DNA of 6,568 nt from Chloroflexota bacterium. GTDB taxonomy: Bacteria; Chloroflexota; Limnocylindria; Limnocylindrales; CSP1-4. The translations under genes were made by a program, and so were the position numbers. Position 1 is the first letter of the stretch. Every line of letters starts with the position of its first letter. Positions 4,858-6,568 of the stretch are shown piece after piece. The stretch spans positions 1 through 6,568 of the forward strand of contig JAICUV010000194.1 of the NCBI GenBank assembly GCA_025935655.1. The letters run 5' to 3'. Under the pieces are notes generated by a model. That model was not told the origin of the DNA. It did not search any database and saw only the letters and a program-made list of their open reading frames with translations.

Positions 4858-5535
4858 TCACTCGTCGGCGGGCAGGCCCCAGAAGGACCCCCGCAGCCCG
4901 ACCTCGCGGAAGTACGCCGCGGCCGCGGCGGGCTCGCGCCGCCGGTAGCCTCGCTCCAGGCGCCCGGCGTACCAGTGGCTCGCCAGCCGCCACACCGTCG
5001 CGAGGTCGGTCGAGTAGCCGCGTTCCCGACCTTCACGCGCGAGCCAGGCCGCGAGGCACGCCTCGTCGCAGAACACCCGCTGGTTGCTGCACGTGAACAG
5101 GACGTCGTCCCAGATCCGCGGCACCGGGACGAGGAAGTGGGCGAGCTGGGGGCCATCGGGCGGCCCTTCGTTCGTGACCGTCCACGCGTGTGGCCGACCG
5201 CACGCAGGGCAGGTCGTCGCAACGAGGACCGACCGCTCACCTGGCACGAGGTTCGGGATCGCGAACGAGTCCCACACGCACCCACCCCACCACAGCGTGT
5301 GCGACCCCTTGACCGAGAACCCGAAGTCCACCGTCCCGAACGGGTGGGCCAACGCGATGCACCCGTCGTCGTCAAGGACGAGGTGCCGCTGGTCGTGGAG
5401 GAGCCGCAGCCCGGCCGTCACGTCCGCGACCTGGCAGTTGAGGGCCGCGGCGAGCGCCGGCCACGTCGGCGCTCGGCCGGTCGTCGCGAGCGAGCGGTAG
5501 ACGGCGACGCGGAGCGTCTCGGGATCGAGGGCCAT
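4858..5535 (-). CDS. Alkylmercury lyase (MerB) family protein
   Basis: A 225-residue protein. Residues about 6-62 form the winged-helix-like N-terminal domain of MerB proteins, ending in IALAHPFG. The catalytic signature GGCVWDSFAIP holds Cys86 and Asp89, matching C96 and D99 of plasmid MerB, and FTCSNQRVF holds Cys149, matching C159; the 63-residue spacing Cys86-Cys149 equals C96-C159. MerB cleaves carbon-mercury bonds in the cytosol. Four more cysteines, C109-P-A-C112 and C156-D-E-A-C160, resemble two knuckles of a treble-clef zinc site and are not part of the classical MerB catalytic set. No merA, merR or mercury transporter is nearby, so organomercury cleavage is possible but unproven; metal binding or another lyase role is an alternative. 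The start is ATG at 5535: the frame stays open antisense through the mutase gene, but MerB homology and a TACCCT box 6 nt upstream fix this start. Confidence 0.88.
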   Translation of the reverse strand: MALDPETLRVAVYRSLATTGRAPTWPALAAALNCQVADVTAGLRLLHDQRHLVLDDDGCIALAHPFGTVDFGFSVKGSHTLWWGGCVWDSFAIPNLVPGERSVLVATTCPACGRPHAWTVTNEGPPDGPQLAHFLVPVPRIWDDVLFTCSNQRVFCDEACLAAWLAREGRERGYSTDLATVWRLASHWYAGRLERGYRRREPAAAAAYFREVGLRGSFWGLPADE

Positions 5536-5541
5536 GTGGCG

Positions 5542-5547
5542 AGGGTA
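5542..5547 (-). promoter_or_regulatory. -10 box (TACCCT), MerB-like gene, leaderless
   Basis: On the minus strand TACCCT lies exactly 6 nt before the ATG at 5535, again the leaderless layout. It is 17 bp from the opposing -10 of the mutase gene, so the two promoters overlap within the 42-bp gap and polymerase binding to one should hinder the other. Confidence 0.55.
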
Positions 5548-5561
5548 CGGGCGGACGCAAG

Positions 5562-5570
5562 TGCTAGAGT
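5562..5570 (+). promoter_or_regulatory. Extended -10 (TG-C-TAGAGT), mutase gene, leaderless
   Basis: TAGAGT (5565-5570) is preceded by TG plus one base, an extended -10, which can compensate for the lack of a recognisable -35. The ATG follows after 7 nt (CGGCGCC), so the mRNA is expected to be leaderless or to have about one extra base. Confidence 0.55.
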
Positions 5571-5577
5571 CGGCGCC

Positions 5578-6568
5578 ATGAGCGACCGTCCCGACGCCTG
5601 GGGCCCGCGGCGGCGGGCCTGGCGGATCGAGCGCCACGCGCCCTCGCTCGAGCGACTCCCCGAACGGCGGCCCCAGTTCAGCACGCTGGGCGACCTCCCG
5701 GTCGACGGCCTCTACGGCCCCTGGGACTGGGAGCGCGTCGAGGGTCCCGACCCGGCCGGCCCAGGCGGCCCAACCGCGGTCGACCACAACGGCGAGCCGC
5801 TGCGCGACGGCGCCGGACGCTACGCCGACTTCGACCCGGCACGCGACGTCGGGCTGCCCGGCGAGCCGCCGTTCACGCGCGGCGTCCATCCGACGGGCTA
5901 CCGCTCGCGGCCCTGGACGATGCGGATGTTCGCCGGCTTCGGCAGCGCCGAGGACACGAACGCGCGGTTCCGCCAACTCCTCGATGCGGGCCAGACCGGC
6001 CTCTCGATCGCCTACGACATGCCCACGCTCTACGGCTACGACACGGACGACGCCGAGGCCGAGGGGGAGTTCGGCACCTGCGGGGTCGCGGTGAGCAGCC
6101 TCGCGGACATGGAGCTCCTGCTCGACGGGCTGCCCCTCGATCGGGTGAGCACCTCGATGACGATCAATGCCCCGGCCGCGCCGATCTGGGCGATGTACAT
6201 CGTGGCGGCGGAGAAGACGGGCGTGCCCCGCGCGGCGCTCGAGGGGACGACCCAGAACGACATCCTCAAGGAGTACGTCGCCCAGAAGGAGTTCCTCTAC
6301 CCGCCGGACCCGTCCATGCGGCTCGTCGTGGACACGATCGAGTTCGGGACGCGCGAGCTGCCGCGCTGGAACACGGTCTCGGTCAGCGGCTACCACATCC
6401 GCGAGGCGGGCTCCACGGCGGTCCAGGAGCTGGCGTTCACGATCGCCGACGGGATGGCGTACGTGGAGGCGTCGATGGCCCGCGGGCTCCGTGTCGATGA
6501 GTTCGCGCCGCGGCTCTCGTTCTTCTTCAACAGCCACTCCGACTTCTTCGAGGAGATCGCGAAGTTCC
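5578..6568 (+). CDS. Acyl-CoA mutase large subunit, isobutyryl-CoA-mutase-like (3' partial)
   Basis: The first 330 residues of a B12-dependent acyl-CoA mutase; the gene runs off the right edge. Conserved substrate-domain (TIM-barrel) motifs run in order: RGVHPTGYRSRPWTMR (101-116), FAGFGSAEDTN (118-128), GQTGLSIAYDMPT (138-150), STSMTINAPAAPIWAMYIVA (191-210), TTQNDILKEYVAQKE (224-238), VSGYHIREAGST (269-280) and APRLSFFFNSHSDFFEEIAKF (310-330). Gln226 and His273 match catalytic Q197 and H244 of Propionibacterium methylmalonyl-CoA mutase. However, Tyr89 and Arg207 of that enzyme, which read the carboxylate, are replaced by Phe118 and Gln236, the pair known from isobutyryl-CoA mutase. The likely reaction is therefore interconversion of isobutyryl- and butyryl-CoA or a related substrate, with a separate B12-binding small subunit expected elsewhere. 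The general automated label would be methylmalonyl-CoA mutase. ATG at 5578 is supported by the extended -10 upstream. Confidence 0.9.
   Translation, partial: MSDRPDAWGPRRRAWRIERHAPSLERLPERRPQFSTLGDLPVDGLYGPWDWERVEGPDPAGPGGPTAVDHNGEPLRDGAGRYADFDPARDVGLPGEPPFTRGVHPTGYRSRPWTMRMFAGFGSAEDTNARFRQLLDAGQTGLSIAYDMPTLYGYDTDDAEAEGEFGTCGVAVSSLADMELLLDGLPLDRVSTSMTINAPAAPIWAMYIVAAEKTGVPRAALEGTTQNDILKEYVAQKEFLYPPDPSMRLVVDTIEFGTRELPRWNTVSVSGYHIREAGSTAVQELAFTIADGMAYVEASMARGLRVDEFAPRLSFFFNSHSDFFEEIAKF

Noticed and set aside
4858..6537. Single minus-strand reading frame of 559 codons running from inside the mutase gene to the end of the MerB-like gene.
   Set aside because: The part beyond 5535 is antisense to a clearly conserved mutase gene, has no homology and is Arg/Pro/Ala-rich as expected of a GC-rich shadow frame; the real gene starts at 5535.

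Overview
The window is a GC-rich stretch (roughly 70% or more by eye) of tightly packed bacterial chromosome. It has no rRNA, tRNA, CRISPR or mobile element that I can recognise. The gene families (a DUF4032 kinase-like protein, a small nitroreductase, a stand-alone MerB-like protein and an isobutyryl-CoA-mutase-like subunit) and the apparently leaderless promoters fit a high-GC Chloroflexota lineage or an actinobacterium. I cannot decide between them from sequence alone.

Layout. (1) 1-1172 (+): 3' part of a DUF4032 gene with an LPS-kinase-like domain. (2) 1203-2911 (-): two-gene operon of an alpha/beta hydrolase with an N-terminal hydrophobic anchor, then a nitroreductase, joined by an ATGA overlap. 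(3) 2906-2952: compact divergent control region with a 25-bp dyad and a TACACT -10 box. (4) 2959-3768 (+): a J-domain protein with an exonuclease-X-C-terminal-like domain. (5) 3769-4233: 465-bp gap with a strong hairpin, several palindromes, a three-copy 8-mer and a possible minus-strand small RNA. (6) 4234-4848 (+): lipoprotein of unknown function. (7) 4858-5535 (-): alkylmercury-lyase (MerB) family protein, converging on the lipoprotein gene with a 9-bp gap. (8) 5536-5577: 42-bp divergent promoter region. (9) 5578 to the window end (+): N-terminal 330 residues of a B12-dependent acyl-CoA mutase large subunit.

The genes do not form one obvious pathway; this looks like ordinary core or accessory metabolism and housekeeping. 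The best leads are these. Four genes that begin a transcription unit each have a TANNNT box exactly 6-7 nt before the start codon, which implies leaderless mRNAs. The hydrolase/J-protein promoter carries a near-perfect dyad. The MerB-like protein combines the MerB catalytic residues with four extra cysteines arranged like a zinc site. The mutase carries Phe and Gln where methylmalonyl-CoA mutase has Tyr and Arg, so a plain 'methylmalonyl-CoA mutase' label is probably wrong. The 465-bp gap may encode a minus-strand RNA of about 230 nt.
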